DNA from: Sporisorium sorghi
Lineage: Eukaryota; Basidiomycota; Ustilaginomycetes; Ustilaginales; Ustilaginaceae
NCBI GenBank assembly: GCA_023212695.1
Contig: JALCCG010000011.1
Coordinates: 62,001 to 126,000, forward strand
Length of the DNA stretch: 64,000 nucleotides
Direction of reading: 5' to 3'
The position numbers were made by a program, and so were the translations under genes. Shown in pieces: positions 30,694 through 41,316 of the stretch (positions within the stretch are counted from its first letter, which is position 1; the number at the start of each line of letters is the position of its first letter). Below the pieces are notes generated by a model. The model saw nothing but the letters and a program-made list of their open reading frames with translations, did not search any database and had not been told where the DNA came from.

Positions 30694-32472
30694 ATGGCAG
30701 CCAACACCGCCACAACGGCACCCACCCAATTCTCCAAGCTCCTCCGTCAAGCGCGCATCTCCAGCTTCGACCCTGCCATCCCGCAAGTCTACACCGCGCC
30801 CCCCGCCTACGCCGCGCGCGGCGAGTGGGGCATGAAGCGTCCGCTCCCCTCGTCCTCCGCTTCGATCTTTGGCTCGTCCTCCGGCTCGGCCGCCTACCCG
30901 GGCGCGCTGCGCTACGTCGAAGTCACCCAGCTCGACACTGCCGAGGGGCAGACGTCGTGGAAGGAGCGCGAGAAGGAGACGCTGTTCGTCAAGCGCTGGG
31001 CGGAGGCGGATACCAAGCTGCACGTCGCCAAGCCCGAGTCTGGTGGCGGCCACGCTTATGCGCATCCGGGCAGCTACGGGCCGAGGCCTGCGACGACGTT
31101 CCTCAAGTCGACCGAGCGGTATTTCCCCTCGGATATCCCCGGGCCGATCGAGCTGACGCCCGAAGAGGAGGCCAAGGAGGACAAAACGGAGCGCGAGGCA
31201 CGCCTGTACAACAATCGCTGGAGGAGCATCATGAAGCACCACGCGGCGCGCGGGGCTGCAGACCCGGCGTACAAGGGTCTGGATTTCATGGGCGAGCAAT
31301 CGACCTCGCGAGCGTTTGGCTTTGATGCCGACAAGTTCACCACGCGCGCGCGGATGATGACCAACTACAACGCTCTGTCCGACAAAGAGTTCGATAAGTT
31401 TGTCGAGAAGATCCGTGCGGAGCGGGGGACGTGGAAGCAGTTCTTCAGCAACAAGGAGAAAGGCCGGCTGCTCGGGCTGATCCGCAAGCGGCAGGAGCGC
31501 GAGTACGACGCCGCGGTACGTGCGCAGGAGGACGCCGAGCGCAGGGGTGCCACCAAAGAGCCGCTGCCCGAGATCAACCCGGAAGCCGAGCTGGACCGCA
31601 TGTCGCTCGCCGAGATCGACATGCTCGAGCAGTCGCGCGATGCCGACGCCACGCGCGACGCCTTCCGCATGCTCGAGGACAAGACGCTGCGTCGCTCCTC
31701 CAACCCCACCAACTCCGCACTCCCCGGGCTCTCGCAACCGACCACAATCCACCCGCACGCCGGGCTGCAGTACTCGCAACCGGACCCGATCTACGCCGCC
31801 GTGCTCGCCGAGCCCGTCCCTGGGCGCGTGGTACACGAAGTGTCCTCGCGCAGCGACCGCGATCTGCGCAAGTTCAGCAAGATCGCCGACGGCCGCTCGG
31901 TGCTCGTCGGCGGCCACGTGAGTTACCTGCACGCTCCGCTGCGCGCCCAGGCGCCGCCGACGCTCGACTGGAGCCGCCAGGAACCCAAGCGGGGTACGGC
32001 GCTGTTCAGGATCGTCGATGCCTACCGCACCTCGAGTCTGACCCTGGGCAGCGGGATGCACAAGGACATGCTGGCGCCGCGCAACGATTTGGGCTACATC
32101 AGGTCCAACCTCGAGCTCGTCAAGCAGGACGCGCAGGGCGAGCCGGTCAACAAAATCGCGCCGATCGGCAGTGCGCAGTACGTCGGGCAGACGGTGCAGG
32201 ACCCCAACAAGCCCGTGAGGCGCGCGCTGGGCGGAGCTCCGCTCGGGGCTGCAGAGAGACCCGGTGGGCTGGCTGCGCTCAATGGTCTGTATTCGGGAGC
32301 AGTGCGCCGCAAGAACGACAGCCAGAAACAGCGCCGTCTCGGCCGCCCGATGCAGCAACAGGGCGATGCCAAGAAGTCGAATGCCAACGCCAACAGCAAC
32401 GCAGCTGCGACCGACTCGACAAAGACCATGTTCGACAACCTCGACTCGCTCGTCAACCAGTCTAACAACTAA
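30694..32472 (+). CDS. MRP51: Mitochondrial small ribosomal subunit protein MRP51 (bS1m)
   Basis: A 592-residue protein. The N-terminal 110 residues match the MRP51 family pattern: a basic start (FSKLLRQARISSFDP), IPQVYTAPPAY, RGEWGMKRPLP and a LDTAEGQTSWKERE segment. In yeast Mrp51 is a small-subunit mitoribosomal protein needed for translation initiation on mitochondrial mRNA leaders. The rest is charged and Gln/Asn-rich toward the end. The frame stays open upstream through the PYR6 region on the other strand, but the ATG at 30694 (accATGgca, good context) directly precedes the conserved N-terminus. Family assignment rests on the N-terminal motifs; the C-terminal half is divergent. Confidence 0.85.
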   Translation: MAANTATTAPTQFSKLLRQARISSFDPAIPQVYTAPPAYAARGEWGMKRPLPSSSASIFGSSSGSAAYPGALRYVEVTQLDTAEGQTSWKEREKETLFVKRWAEADTKLHVAKPESGGGHAYAHPGSYGPRPATTFLKSTERYFPSDIPGPIELTPEEEAKEDKTEREARLYNNRWRSIMKHHAARGAADPAYKGLDFMGEQSTSRAFGFDADKFTTRARMMTNYNALSDKEFDKFVEKIRAERGTWKQFFSNKEKGRLLGLIRKRQEREYDAAVRAQEDAERRGATKEPLPEINPEAELDRMSLAEIDMLEQSRDADATRDAFRMLEDKTLRRSSNPTNSALPGLSQPTTIHPHAGLQYSQPDPIYAAVLAEPVPGRVVHEVSSRSDRDLRKFSKIADGRSVLVGGHVSYLHAPLRAQAPPTLDWSRQEPKRGTALFRIVDAYRTSSLTLGSGMHKDMLAPRNDLGYIRSNLELVKQDAQGEPVNKIAPIGSAQYVGQTVQDPNKPVRRALGGAPLGAAERPGGLAALNGLYSGAVRRKNDSQKQRRLGRPMQQQGDAKKSNANANSNAAATDSTKTMFDNLDSLVNQSNN

Positions 32473-32921
32473 GGAATTCCTCTCTCTCTCCGCTACAATG
32501 TATTGCTAGACAAAACTTCGAAAGTATCTCATATGATCGTCTCCCGAGTGTGCAAACCATGAACAGCTTTGCTACGTGAGCATTTGATCCGCAGCCAGCA
32601 GCTCCCTCTCCTTGTGCGACACACCCCGACCTCAACCGGAGCGCCACTGACAATCACACAATTTCACACGGCGAGCAAGGCAGATGATGTTGGGTGCTTC
32701 TTCAATCGAAACAATACCATGATCAAGATTAGAGCGTGCAGAGATGCAAAGATGCGGCGTGACGAGAAATGAGGGGAATACGAAGTCTGAGTGCGAAGAG
32801 ACTTTTTTTTGGGTTGAAGAATAGAGAGAGGACCGAAAGGGACAAAAGACGAAAGCGACTGCTCGAGGGCAGCCTACAAAGAATCTACAAGAAAAGAAGA
32901 TAAAGGATGAAAGGACGCACA
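32473..32921. other. Convergent 3' region, MRP51 and cyclin genes
   Basis: 449 bp between two stop codons facing each other. AT-rich compared with the genes, including a T8 tract near 32803. No gene is supported; it should hold two converging 3' UTRs. Confidence 0.5.
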
Positions 32922-35900
32922 TCAGCTCGACGTCGCTAGAGGCCCAAACATGCCGCCGTGGTGAAACAGCGCACGCGAGCCGTTCAACAGCGCCGACGGC
33001 ATCAGCGGTCCGCTGTGGCTCTTGCTCGACTCACTCAGCGGGCTGAAGTCTTTGCAAGGTCCGCCTGCCGCGACAAAGTCAGAGCTCGACCGCAGCAAAG
33101 CCGCCGAGGGGTTCTCCATCGCCAGACTGGCTCGTGAAATGTGACCAGGCCGTTGAACGTCCTCCCCGTGCCTGAATGGCTTGTGCCCGGCAGCAGGCGC
33201 AGAGCGACAGTGCTGCTGGTCCGCGACGGCGACGTCGTCCATGGCAAGCGAGCCGACGCGATGGTGCGACCTGCTCCACATGTCCATGGGCGAAGCGGCC
33301 TTGGCGTGCTCAACGCCGTGCGTCACCTCGTCGCCGTCCAGCTGCAGCGCAGGAATGGCGTCAAAGTGGCTCAGAGCCTCGTCGACAACAAGGAGCAAGC
33401 GCTTGGATGAGTCCGAGTCTCGGTGCATACCGCGGCTCGAACGCTTCTCCTCCCACGACTGCAAGCGGTTGAGGAAGCCGATCCACGTCTCGTCGGGCAC
33501 GTTGACCTCGTAGTTGCACTTTTTCAGGAACCACGCCTCGGTCTGGTTGAGCTCGGCGAGCGGGATACCCGTGACCTCGTTCCACGTCTTGTTGAGGAAC
33601 GTGTTGTCGTCCAGGTGCTTGTTGGCAATCATCATGCCCAGCGTAAACAGCTTGAACGGTGCCGCAGAGGTGGGCTGCGCAAACAATTCGAGGACGACAG
33701 GATCGATGGTGCCGTCAGGCAGCTGAGCCATGATGAGTAGGCGCAGCGCATTGAGGATGCCGAGCAAAAAGGCGGGAGGCGAGAGCAGAGTCTGCGCAAG
33801 CACTTGGTGGACGAACCTCCTGAACGCCGGGCTGGGCTCGTTGGCGTACGAGGTGACGATGCTCGTCACCGAGTCTCGGCCACCGGCTCGTCCCTGGCTG
33901 CCGTGGTTGGGGCTGGATTTGGCGGTGGCCGTTGGGAGCGTCTCGCTCAGCGACACAAGAACATGATCGTTGTTACTCCAGCGCCAGTCGGGCGACACGA
34001 GACGGAGCACGGCAAGCACATTGTCGCGCATCCTTCCGGACCACTTGGACGAGGCGAGCTTAGGCGAAGTCTTGGACGAATTGCGACGAGCACGAATGGC
34101 TGACTCGGATCGCGAACCATCGAGCGACATGCCGAGCCCAGCACGCAGTGAGCTACGCGCCGTCTCGACCGAGTGAGCCGAGATGGTCGAACTAAGAGCG
34201 GGGCTTCCGTGGGCGAGCGAGGCGGGTGTGCCTGGTTCGGAGCTGCTCGCTGTGCTCGCGCCGGAGCTGTGACCTGTCGCAGCCTCGGAATGTCCAGAGC
34301 CCTGGCGGGCGCGCTTGGCGGGCGAAACGTCACGAGCGAGCGCGACCCGCGTTCGCTCAGCGCCGACTGCCATACGATGCAGATCGTGCTGGGACGAGGC
34401 ATGGTCACTGCCGAAAGTGAACGAGTGCGCCTGTGGACGCAGCTGCGGCATGCGATCAGGACCAAACGGCGAGCGGAATGCATTCCAGTCGCCAGAGGTG
34501 GGAGAAGCAGCAGAAGCAGCAGCAGGACGGTCCAGCACGGTGGACTGCCACGGAGAGATGTCGGGCGTGTTGAGCGAAGGCGTAGAGGAGGAGGAGGGCA
34601 TCGACGCAGCGGCTGGCGACATGGCTTCATCGCAATCCTCTTCCATGGCCTCGTCGGCTGTCTCGTGGGCCTCGATGAGAAGCTCGGGATCGAAGAGAGC
34701 GGTACAAGCATTCCAGACGAGCTGGGCGCCAATCGCGGCGATGGGTAGAGCCGACTTCTCCAGAGAGCCAGGCGAGCATGGAGCAGGCGCAGGGGCCTGG
34801 TCCGCGGCGACTTGAGTGGGAGCGCGCTCTTGCTCATCGGCGACGGCGGCGGCAAGGTCGTCTTGCACGTCGTGACGAGTCTCGGCCTGCGGCTGCCAGT
34901 GAGTTGGCTCGAGTTGATCGCGAGCCTCGTTGGCGCGGTGGTGCCACACTTCCGGATGATCAGCGCGCAGCTGGCTGTAGCTGTGCACTGGCTCCTCGCG
35001 GTGATGGGCGCCAAAGTCCTGCAAGCGATTTTGCGATCTGGCTACATGCGAACGATCATCCGAAAAATCGTAAATCGAGCGACTGGAAGCCGCCAGATCG
35101 CGATGGTCGGTGTGGGCATGGCGGTCGTCGGCATAGGAATGCTGGGGTTGACGGGACGCGTGATTCCAGGCGTGCATCCGGGAAGCCGTTGAGTGTTGAT
35201 GCGATGCCCAGGCGGCGGCAGTGTGGAAGTTGGCATCTTCCGAGAGGCGGTGCGAAGGCTGCAGGGCATGGCTCGCATACATGGGATCCTGCTGGGGCAA
35301 GTAGCCTACCGAGCCTCGATGGGCGTTAGGAGCCTGATGCCAGCCTGGCCAGTCGTGAGAGGCATCTGAAGGACCCTCTGCGCGGTGAGAGCTAGACGCG
35401 GCCCAGCCGTCATGGTACCGACGCTGTCGGTCAACGCGGCCATCGTGATCGGCGTGGTAGGGATGGGAAGGGTGGGCATAATTATGGTGCGGATATTGAT
35501 GAGGGCGAGAGTGATGATGATGATGATGATGATGATGCTGCTGCTGCTGCTGCTGTTGGTGGTGATGGTGCTGGGGGTAAGAAGAGACCGAGCCAGAGCC
35601 GTAGGCGGACTGGTACATGGAGGCGCCGTTGTGCCTCTCGTGTGCCTTGGCAAGGTGATGCTGCACCAAGAGCTGATGTTCGAGTTGCTGATGAGTTCGT
35701 GGCTGCTGGTATGGCTGGGGGAGGCCAAGCGTCTGAGTGTACCAAGGAGTAGCACCGTGAGCTTGAGCGTATCCGGCAGGGGCATAGCCCATCATGTGCT
35801 GTCGACCGGCTCGCGCTGCAGCAGCGGTGAGCCTGGGAGCCTGAGGGGCTTGCCAGACGTGATGCTCCACGCCACCACCCATGGAAGCGTGGGCCATATC

Positions 35901-36098
35901 GGCGTAGGCCTGCTGATGATGATACATCTGAGCCTGGCTCGAAGGATCAACAAAGGGGTAGACGGGTGCACCAGCTGATGGAGGAGCTGCAGCGTGCGAG
36001 TGCTGTTGCTCGTGATGAGGATAAGGATTCAAGGCAAACCCACCGTCCGGATGGCCGAAAGCGGCGGCGGGGGGCTGCCCATCGTGGTAGAAGGACAT
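32922..36098 (-). CDS. Pho85-type (Pcl/PHO80-like) cyclin with long disordered N-terminus
   Basis: A 1058-residue single-exon protein. The cyclin box lies at about residues 745-870: it includes FRRFVHQVLAQTLLSPPAF, KLFTLGMMIANKHLDD and the WFLKKCNYEV helix typical of Pcl/PHO80 cyclins. These pair with a Pho85/Cdk5-like kinase and act in polar growth, cell cycle or nutrient signalling. The N-terminal 700 residues are low-complexity: His- and Gln-rich runs, many Ala, Ser, Pro and Tyr. There are possible phosphorylation-rich stretches on both sides of the box. U. maydis has a described Pcl12 cyclin; I cannot tell whether this is its ortholog. The start at 36098 gives MSFYHDGQPP; the upstream in-frame extension looks like leader. 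Confidence 0.85.
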   Translation of the reverse strand: MSFYHDGQPPAAAFGHPDGGFALNPYPHHEQQHSHAAAPPSAGAPVYPFVDPSSQAQMYHHQQAYADMAHASMGGGVEHHVWQAPQAPRLTAAAARAGRQHMMGYAPAGYAQAHGATPWYTQTLGLPQPYQQPRTHQQLEHQLLVQHHLAKAHERHNGASMYQSAYGSGSVSSYPQHHHHQQQQQQQHHHHHHHHHSRPHQYPHHNYAHPSHPYHADHDGRVDRQRRYHDGWAASSSHRAEGPSDASHDWPGWHQAPNAHRGSVGYLPQQDPMYASHALQPSHRLSEDANFHTAAAWASHQHSTASRMHAWNHASRQPQHSYADDRHAHTDHRDLAASSRSIYDFSDDRSHVARSQNRLQDFGAHHREEPVHSYSQLRADHPEVWHHRANEARDQLEPTHWQPQAETRHDVQDDLAAAVADEQERAPTQVAADQAPAPAPCSPGSLEKSALPIAAIGAQLVWNACTALFDPELLIEAHETADEAMEEDCDEAMSPAAASMPSSSSTPSLNTPDISPWQSTVLDRPAAASAASPTSGDWNAFRSPFGPDRMPQLRPQAHSFTFGSDHASSQHDLHRMAVGAERTRVALARDVSPAKRARQGSGHSEAATGHSSGASTASSSEPGTPASLAHGSPALSSTISAHSVETARSSLRAGLGMSLDGSRSESAIRARRNSSKTSPKLASSKWSGRMRDNVLAVLRLVSPDWRWSNNDHVLVSLSETLPTATAKSSPNHGSQGRAGGRDSVTSIVTSYANEPSPAFRRFVHQVLAQTLLSPPAFLLGILNALRLLIMAQLPDGTIDPVVLELFAQPTSAAPFKLFTLGMMIANKHLDDNTFLNKTWNEVTGIPLAELNQTEAWFLKKCNYEVNVPDETWIGFLNRLQSWEEKRSSRGMHRDSDSSKRLLLVVDEALSHFDAIPALQLDGDEVTHGVEHAKAASPMDMWSRSHHRVGSLAMDDVAVADQQHCRSAPAAGHKPFRHGEDVQRPGHISRASLAMENPSAALLRSSSDFVAAGGPCKDFSPLSESSKSHSGPLMPSALLNGSRALFHHGGMFGPLATSS
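35512..35566. repeat. Trinucleotide repeats (GAT)n and (CTG)n within the cyclin gene
   Basis: Adjacent GAT and CTG repeats encode, on the minus strand, runs of glutamine and then histidine in the cyclin N-terminus. Pure codon repeats like these are prone to length change. Confidence 0.85.
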
Positions 36099-38984
36099 GG
36101 TTGAATGCAATAGCAAGTGCGTGCACGTCGGCGAAGAAACCGAAGCGGACGCTTTTGAGGTCGTAAGGCCGAGCGCAAGCTGGGATTGGCGAGCGTCGGT
36201 CTTGCGAAGGTGAAGGGATGTTCCGAGACTGTGTGCGAAAAGATGATTGACGCGCCAGGGAAACGAAAGCCGGAGAGACAAGACCAAACGAAGAGCCGAA
36301 ACGATGTTGAATAGAGTAGAACGAGCTGTCAAAGACGCTGGATGGACAAAGACAAGGGCGATGTTGAGGAGAAGGTGAATCAAGGGCAGAGTCGAGAGAG
36401 CAGCACAGTGAAGGCGTCCCTGAGCCCAAGGTGATGCAAACGAGGATCACCTAGATGCGAGAATGACAGCCATAGAGCCGTTGAGAGAGCCAAGGTGTCG
36501 AGGATGGGGGTCGGAGCGAAACGAGGATCAAGACGTAGTCGACGACGGAAGGCGGGGGTCGGAGACGTCGAGACTGGATCGGGATCCAAAGTCGTAACAA
36601 TGTCGAGACGATTGCCTGCCGAAGCTTACAAGAACCGATGTGGAAGCTATGTCAGCTGGAAGGCCGACGTTGCGCCACTTTGTGTGCTGCGAAGGTGAGA
36701 CCCGAGGTGGCCGAGTCAGACTCGTGCAGACACGACTCGAAAGAGTGGTTGGCGAACCGACGAAGAAATGTCCAGCGAGAGCAGTAGCAGTAGCAACCGA
36801 TGCTACGATGCCAAGCCGAGAAGGACAAGTCGAGAAGCCGTCTTCTTCTGACTCTCGACGCGCACACAGCACCACAGATGTTCGAGATGTACTATTGCAC
36901 CTCGAACGACCGCAGCGGGTGGATTGCGACAGAGAGAGAGCGGATGAGCCTGCTCAGGAAAGGGAGAAAGATCCCAAGACCGAGAACAGAAGCCCAACAC
37001 TGGAAGATGAACCAAGCGAAAAAGGAGGATGAGGGTGAGAAAAGGGAGGAGAGGATGGTGACGAGAAGGCAAGAGAAGGAGTAGCAGTTGCAGGCTGTAG
37101 CAGCTCAGCGTAGACTCGCTCACTTAGTCACTCGAACCCTTTGCTAACATCTTGACTCAACGCAGTGGCAGCACGCAGCAGACAGACGGGCAAACGAAGG
37201 AAGCTGCCTCTGCCTCTTGCCTGCCGACTGCGTTCGTTGAATTTGCGAGCATTGAAAATCAGTCAGCTCAGCTCAACCCAGCCCACAGCCCCACTGTCTG
37301 CTTTGGCTCAGTCCGATTTTTTTGTCCAGTCGCAACTCAAAAATGGCTTGAAGGCAGATGATGCAACACAGGCAAGACTTCGTTCCAGAGAGTGCGGAGC
37401 GAGCCCACACTCAGCCTTCTTTTCCCACCTCATGAGTCAACAGGGTTTTTTTTTTTTGGTTTTTTTTTTTCCCTCTCTCTCCTCTCTCTCTCTTCCACCG
37501 TCCACAATTCGAATTGAATGTTCAATGGATGGTGGCCCATTTGAATTCAGATCAAACAATGAAAATGTGAACAATGCTGCCATTTTGAATTGAACTTTCA
37601 AACCATTCGAAAACTGTGAAAAAGTGGTTGATTGCCGCAGGATGTGGGTGTGTGCTGCTCTCCTGTGTGCGGGCAGCCCCTGTGTCTGTTTGGACCAGCC
37701 ATGGGCTCAATCTATGATCACAGTTGTTGTTGCTTTCCATCTACCGTCTATGATTCGACGTGATCAGGGACCCTATTCCGGCAGAGGAGCCAGCTCGAAT
37801 CAACACGTTCGAGTCGAGGAAAAGGGTTGCAGTCCAACGGAGAGCGAGGCGATGAAAAAGCTCGCAGGGATCGCGAATGGCGCCTGTTCAGACTCAGCCC
37901 TCTCTGCTACAATACGCTCAACGGGACAAGAGACAGCGCTGGTGCCTGAAGTTGTGCTTTCTTTGCTCACCGTCCAAAGCGAGCTCGAAAAATTTTCATA
38001 CGCAAACCAAAAATAGGAGCGAGCGCGCCTTTCGTAGGCGATGCCGAACACTCTTGGACTTGGCTTGGCCTTCGCTTCTGATCGCTTGAGGAAAGGTCGG
38101 GTGGTGGCTAACTTAGTCGTGGGAACGATTGTCCGGGCCGGGAGCAGTGCATCAGCGTCTGTTAGACAAGAACGGATCGTCAACGACGACAACGACGAAC
38201 AAACATAAGCTCTGCTCACAGCAAGCAAAGGACTGAGTCTTGCTTCATTCGACTGGCGTGCACGTTGCTGTGTAGACAAAGAGTCAACGCTGCAGGGTGC
38301 AACGAAGAGGGCGAGGAGCACATGTCCGCAGGAAAAAAGAGGAACAAGAGTCTTACAATTTTTGGTCGTCATTTCGCGCCGAGTCGCTGCTCTGCCCTGC
38401 CAAGCAAAGGTATGCTTGAAAGCAGTCGTCACTTGGAAGTCAAGGGTCTGTTTGCTGGGAGCAGGATCGGAAGGCGATCTCCATACAGTTGAAGCTATTT
38501 TTTTTATTTTTTTTCCCCCTCTTTGTCGAAAAGTGGCTTGGATCGGCAAAGCTAAAATAAAAAAGAGAGAGAGAGGTCTGATGCCGGAGTTGCAGATCAA
38601 CGGGTGTGGGACATGAGACGCCAAAGAGTGCGAGAAGCTGCAGTTTTGCGTCAAAGATCGCCCATCGGACGCCGCCGTCGCTGCCAAGCCAGAATAGTTA
38701 GCCTCGGAAGGGCCGCTCCAAATTTTTCAGCCCCTCAACAGCTGCTGCTGCTGCTGCTGCTGCTGCTTCTTCCTTTTTTTTTTTTTTTTTTTTTTCCTGC
38801 CTAAAGCGGAATGGCCGCTATGCTGACTTTCTCGATCATCTTGCTTGCCATCCTCCTTCCATGCTCGATCGAACCACAACATCCATCCATCTTTCCACCA
38901 ACACTTGATCATCGGAGGCTCATGAGCTCATCATCCACATAGATCTGTCTCTGTTCTACGACCCCGTATTCATCCACCTCAACT
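36099..38984. other. Long intergenic region between cyclin and membrane-protein genes
   Basis: 2.9 kb without a convincing protein gene. It holds the divergent promoters and leaders of the cyclin and the S/T-rich membrane protein. Notable contents: T tracts at 37446-37470, a (TGC)n repeat at about 38741-38768 followed by a T tract, and a 43-codon upstream ORF at 38811-38942. The longest open frame (minus, 37800-38687) has no domain features and an Arg/Ser-heavy composition. Large promoters are usual for regulated genes in smuts. Confidence 0.5.
38811..38942 (+). other. Upstream ORF with signal-peptide-like sequence (43 codons)
   Basis: An ATG at 38811 starts a 43-codon frame ending in TAG 42 bp before the start of the S/T-rich membrane protein gene. 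It begins MAAMLTFSIILLAILLPCS, a hydrophobic core that looks like a signal peptide or membrane anchor. The stretch contains no GT dinucleotide at all, so it cannot donate a splice site and join the main frame. It could be a regulatory uORF, a tiny secreted or membrane peptide, or chance. Confidence 0.35.
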
Positions 38985-40867
38985 ATGGCCGTTCAACCCA
39001 CCTTGATGCCACGGGCCACTGCGCTGTGGGAGCGTCAAGACGACCCTATCGGCAGCTTCCTCAGCAGCTTAGTCGGCGCTTCCAGCAACACCGATGCGAT
39101 TGTCTCGACTGCCACACCCACAACGACAAGCTCGCGCTCCTCATCCACCAGCAGCCGACGCTCCTCAACCACAACCTGTAAGTCCTTTGCGCGCCTACAG
39201 CCGTCCTGACGGGTCGAGCATCGAGAGGTGCAAATCTGAACTCGTTGCACTTTTTTCTCCCCTTGCCTCCCTTTCGTCTCATGCTACGATCCAACAATAT
39301 CATACTGACCTTGTCAGCCACATCCACATCCAATCGTCTTCCATCTCCAATAGCCTCCACGCCCACAACTTCTTCCACCACTTCCACCTCGTCCTCGACC
39401 ACCTCGAGCACTCCCACCTCCACTTCGACCACCTCTTCTGCTTCCTCCACCGTCATCACCACCTCGTCACCCTCGACGCTGGTCACCACTTCCAACTTTG
39501 TCTCGGGTACCAGCACATCTCAGGTCGTCGTCACTACCGTCGTGACCCCCGTCGTCACCACCACCTCTTCGCCCAACAGATCCGATGCCAACCGCTCCAG
39601 CACCAATGGAGGTCTCATCGGTGGTGTCGTGGGTGGTGTCGTCGGAGGTCTTGCGCTGCTGGCGCTGCTGATCGCTCTCTGCGTCCTGGCGAGCAGGCGC
39701 AAATCGCGCACCGGTCACGCCTACTTCCTCTGCTTTGGCGAACGTCCTTCTCGCAACAAGGCTGGCGATCTCGGTCACAGCGGTGGTGCTTGGCCCACCT
39801 TTGATCCTCAGAACGACCACGTCCCTCTCAGTTACGCCGCCGGTGCTGCTGGCGCTGCCGGCGCCGCTGTTGGCTCTCGTAGCCGCCGTCATCGCCGCGA
39901 GCAGACCAATGCCACTCTGCCTGCCGAGTTCGCCAACGACGACGACCCGGAGCGATACGGCCACACCGGCTCCTCGGCTGCCCACGGCGCCTCGTACCAG
40001 GACTACCAGGGCTACGACGCTTACAACGCCTATGGCGCCAACACGTATCCCGACATGCAGGAGCGTCCAGCACGCAACGGCGCAAGTGCCCTCGCCGCTG
40101 GTGCAGCCGCTGGTGCAGCCGCTGGCGGTGCCGGTACCTACCTCTACAATAACGCTAGCCCGGGCAACCACAACCGACGCTCGTCTGCCGGACATCCCTC
40201 GTACGGCACTTCGTACGACGGCTACAACAATGCCAACATGTCGCCCCAAGCCACCACTTCCACCGAGACTGCTCCTGCTCCTTGGACGCTTCCCATGATG
40301 GGTTGGCAGGATACTCACGGTCCTTATTCGGTCGCCGGTGTCGGACAGAACCTTGCTGGCATTGGTGCGGGTCCACAGGCTCAGTTCATGGTCTCACCCT
40401 CGGAAGCCAACGCTGCCGCTGCTGCTCGTGCTGCTGGCAATTCTCCTCCTCAAACGCGCTCGCCCGGTCCGGACTACAGCCACTTTGACCCGCCCGAGGT
40501 GCGCGATGCTCGGGCACGTAAAGCCGCCGCTGTCGCTACGGGACGCCAGAGCTTCTCCACTTCCAACAGCCACGGCAACTCGGCCATGCCCACTTCGCCT
40601 CGTAGGCAGAGCCGACGTCTTTCCTCCAATCACGGCAGCCCCGTGAGTGACCACATTGGGCTGGTCGGAGGCACGGGTCCGCCTGCCTACGTGGATGCGC
40701 AGGATGCCCTCGAGGAGGTCGACGAACAGCCGCGTCGGCTCCATCTTACCAATGCTGAGCCCGATGCGACGGATGACGACAGCTCCCGAGGCGGTCCTAA
40801 CCGTCGTCCTGCTCATAGCCATAACCATAAGGACCCTCCTCCGTCTTCGACGTATAGACGCTATTGA
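38985..40867 (+). CDS. Ser/Thr-rich single-pass membrane protein (Mid2-like architecture)
   Basis: Spliced: exon 1 is 38985-39177 (GTAAGT donor) and exon 2 is 39318-40867, with a 140 bp intron, for 580 residues. The layout is a short N-terminus (ATALWERQDDPIGSFLSSLV), then about 100 residues made mostly of Ser and Thr, expected to be heavily O-mannosylated. A Gly-rich transmembrane helix (GGVVGGLALLALLIALCVL, about residues 165-187) and a basic stop-transfer RRKSR follow. The 390-residue cytosolic tail is rich in Tyr, Ala, Asn and Gly. This order resembles fungal wall-stress sensors such as Mid2 but has no WSC domain and no cleavable signal peptide; the helix may act as a signal anchor. Function is inferred from architecture only. 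Confidence 0.75.
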
Positions 40868-41316
40868 TGCGCCTGCGCTGCTTTGATTTGTACGGACTTT
40901 GCCATACGCAAGACCTTGCTTGTGTGGATCGGCTTCTTTTCTCACTTCGGTTTCTACATACTCGGCGAAGGCACTCGATCTTGCCCTGCCTTTTGATTCC
41001 AATTTTCGACTGCTTTTTGTATCATGCCTCGAGACGATCTTGACGTCAAGGGGGACAGCCGCAGAAGGCAGCTCCCTCGGCGGCTGATTCTGGACTCTAG
41101 AAGGCTCCCGTTGTAATTTTGCTTGGTCCTTAATTAACGCTTGTAGAACGCTTGTAGAACGCTTTTTTTTTTTTTTTTTTTTTTTTGGGCGCTAGAGGCC
41201 GGGCGTGTGTCAGATTGCGAGCACAGAAGATCTTGCATTCATCACGGCTGGTGGATTATCTATCTGCATGGTAACAGCATCTGAACAGAGGGTATCGATT
41301 TCGAGACAAGAGAAGC
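40868..41316. other. Convergent 3' region, membrane-protein gene and CAR1
   Basis: 449 bp between converging stop codons. Contains an 11-bp direct repeat (aacgcttgtag, two full copies plus a partial one, 41137-41162) immediately followed by T24 at 41163-41186. No gene is supported. Confidence 0.5.
41137..41186. repeat. 11-bp direct repeat followed by T24
   Basis: Two full copies plus a partial third copy of aacgcttgtag abut a 24-nt T run. The position downstream of both convergent genes suggests UTR or spacer sequence, not coding. Confidence 0.85.

Noticed and set aside
37800..38687. 295-codon minus-strand ORF in the intergenic region
   Set aside because: No domain, Arg/Ser-heavy, crosses a T tract, and the start is not followed by any family-like sequence. 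Kept only as a note.
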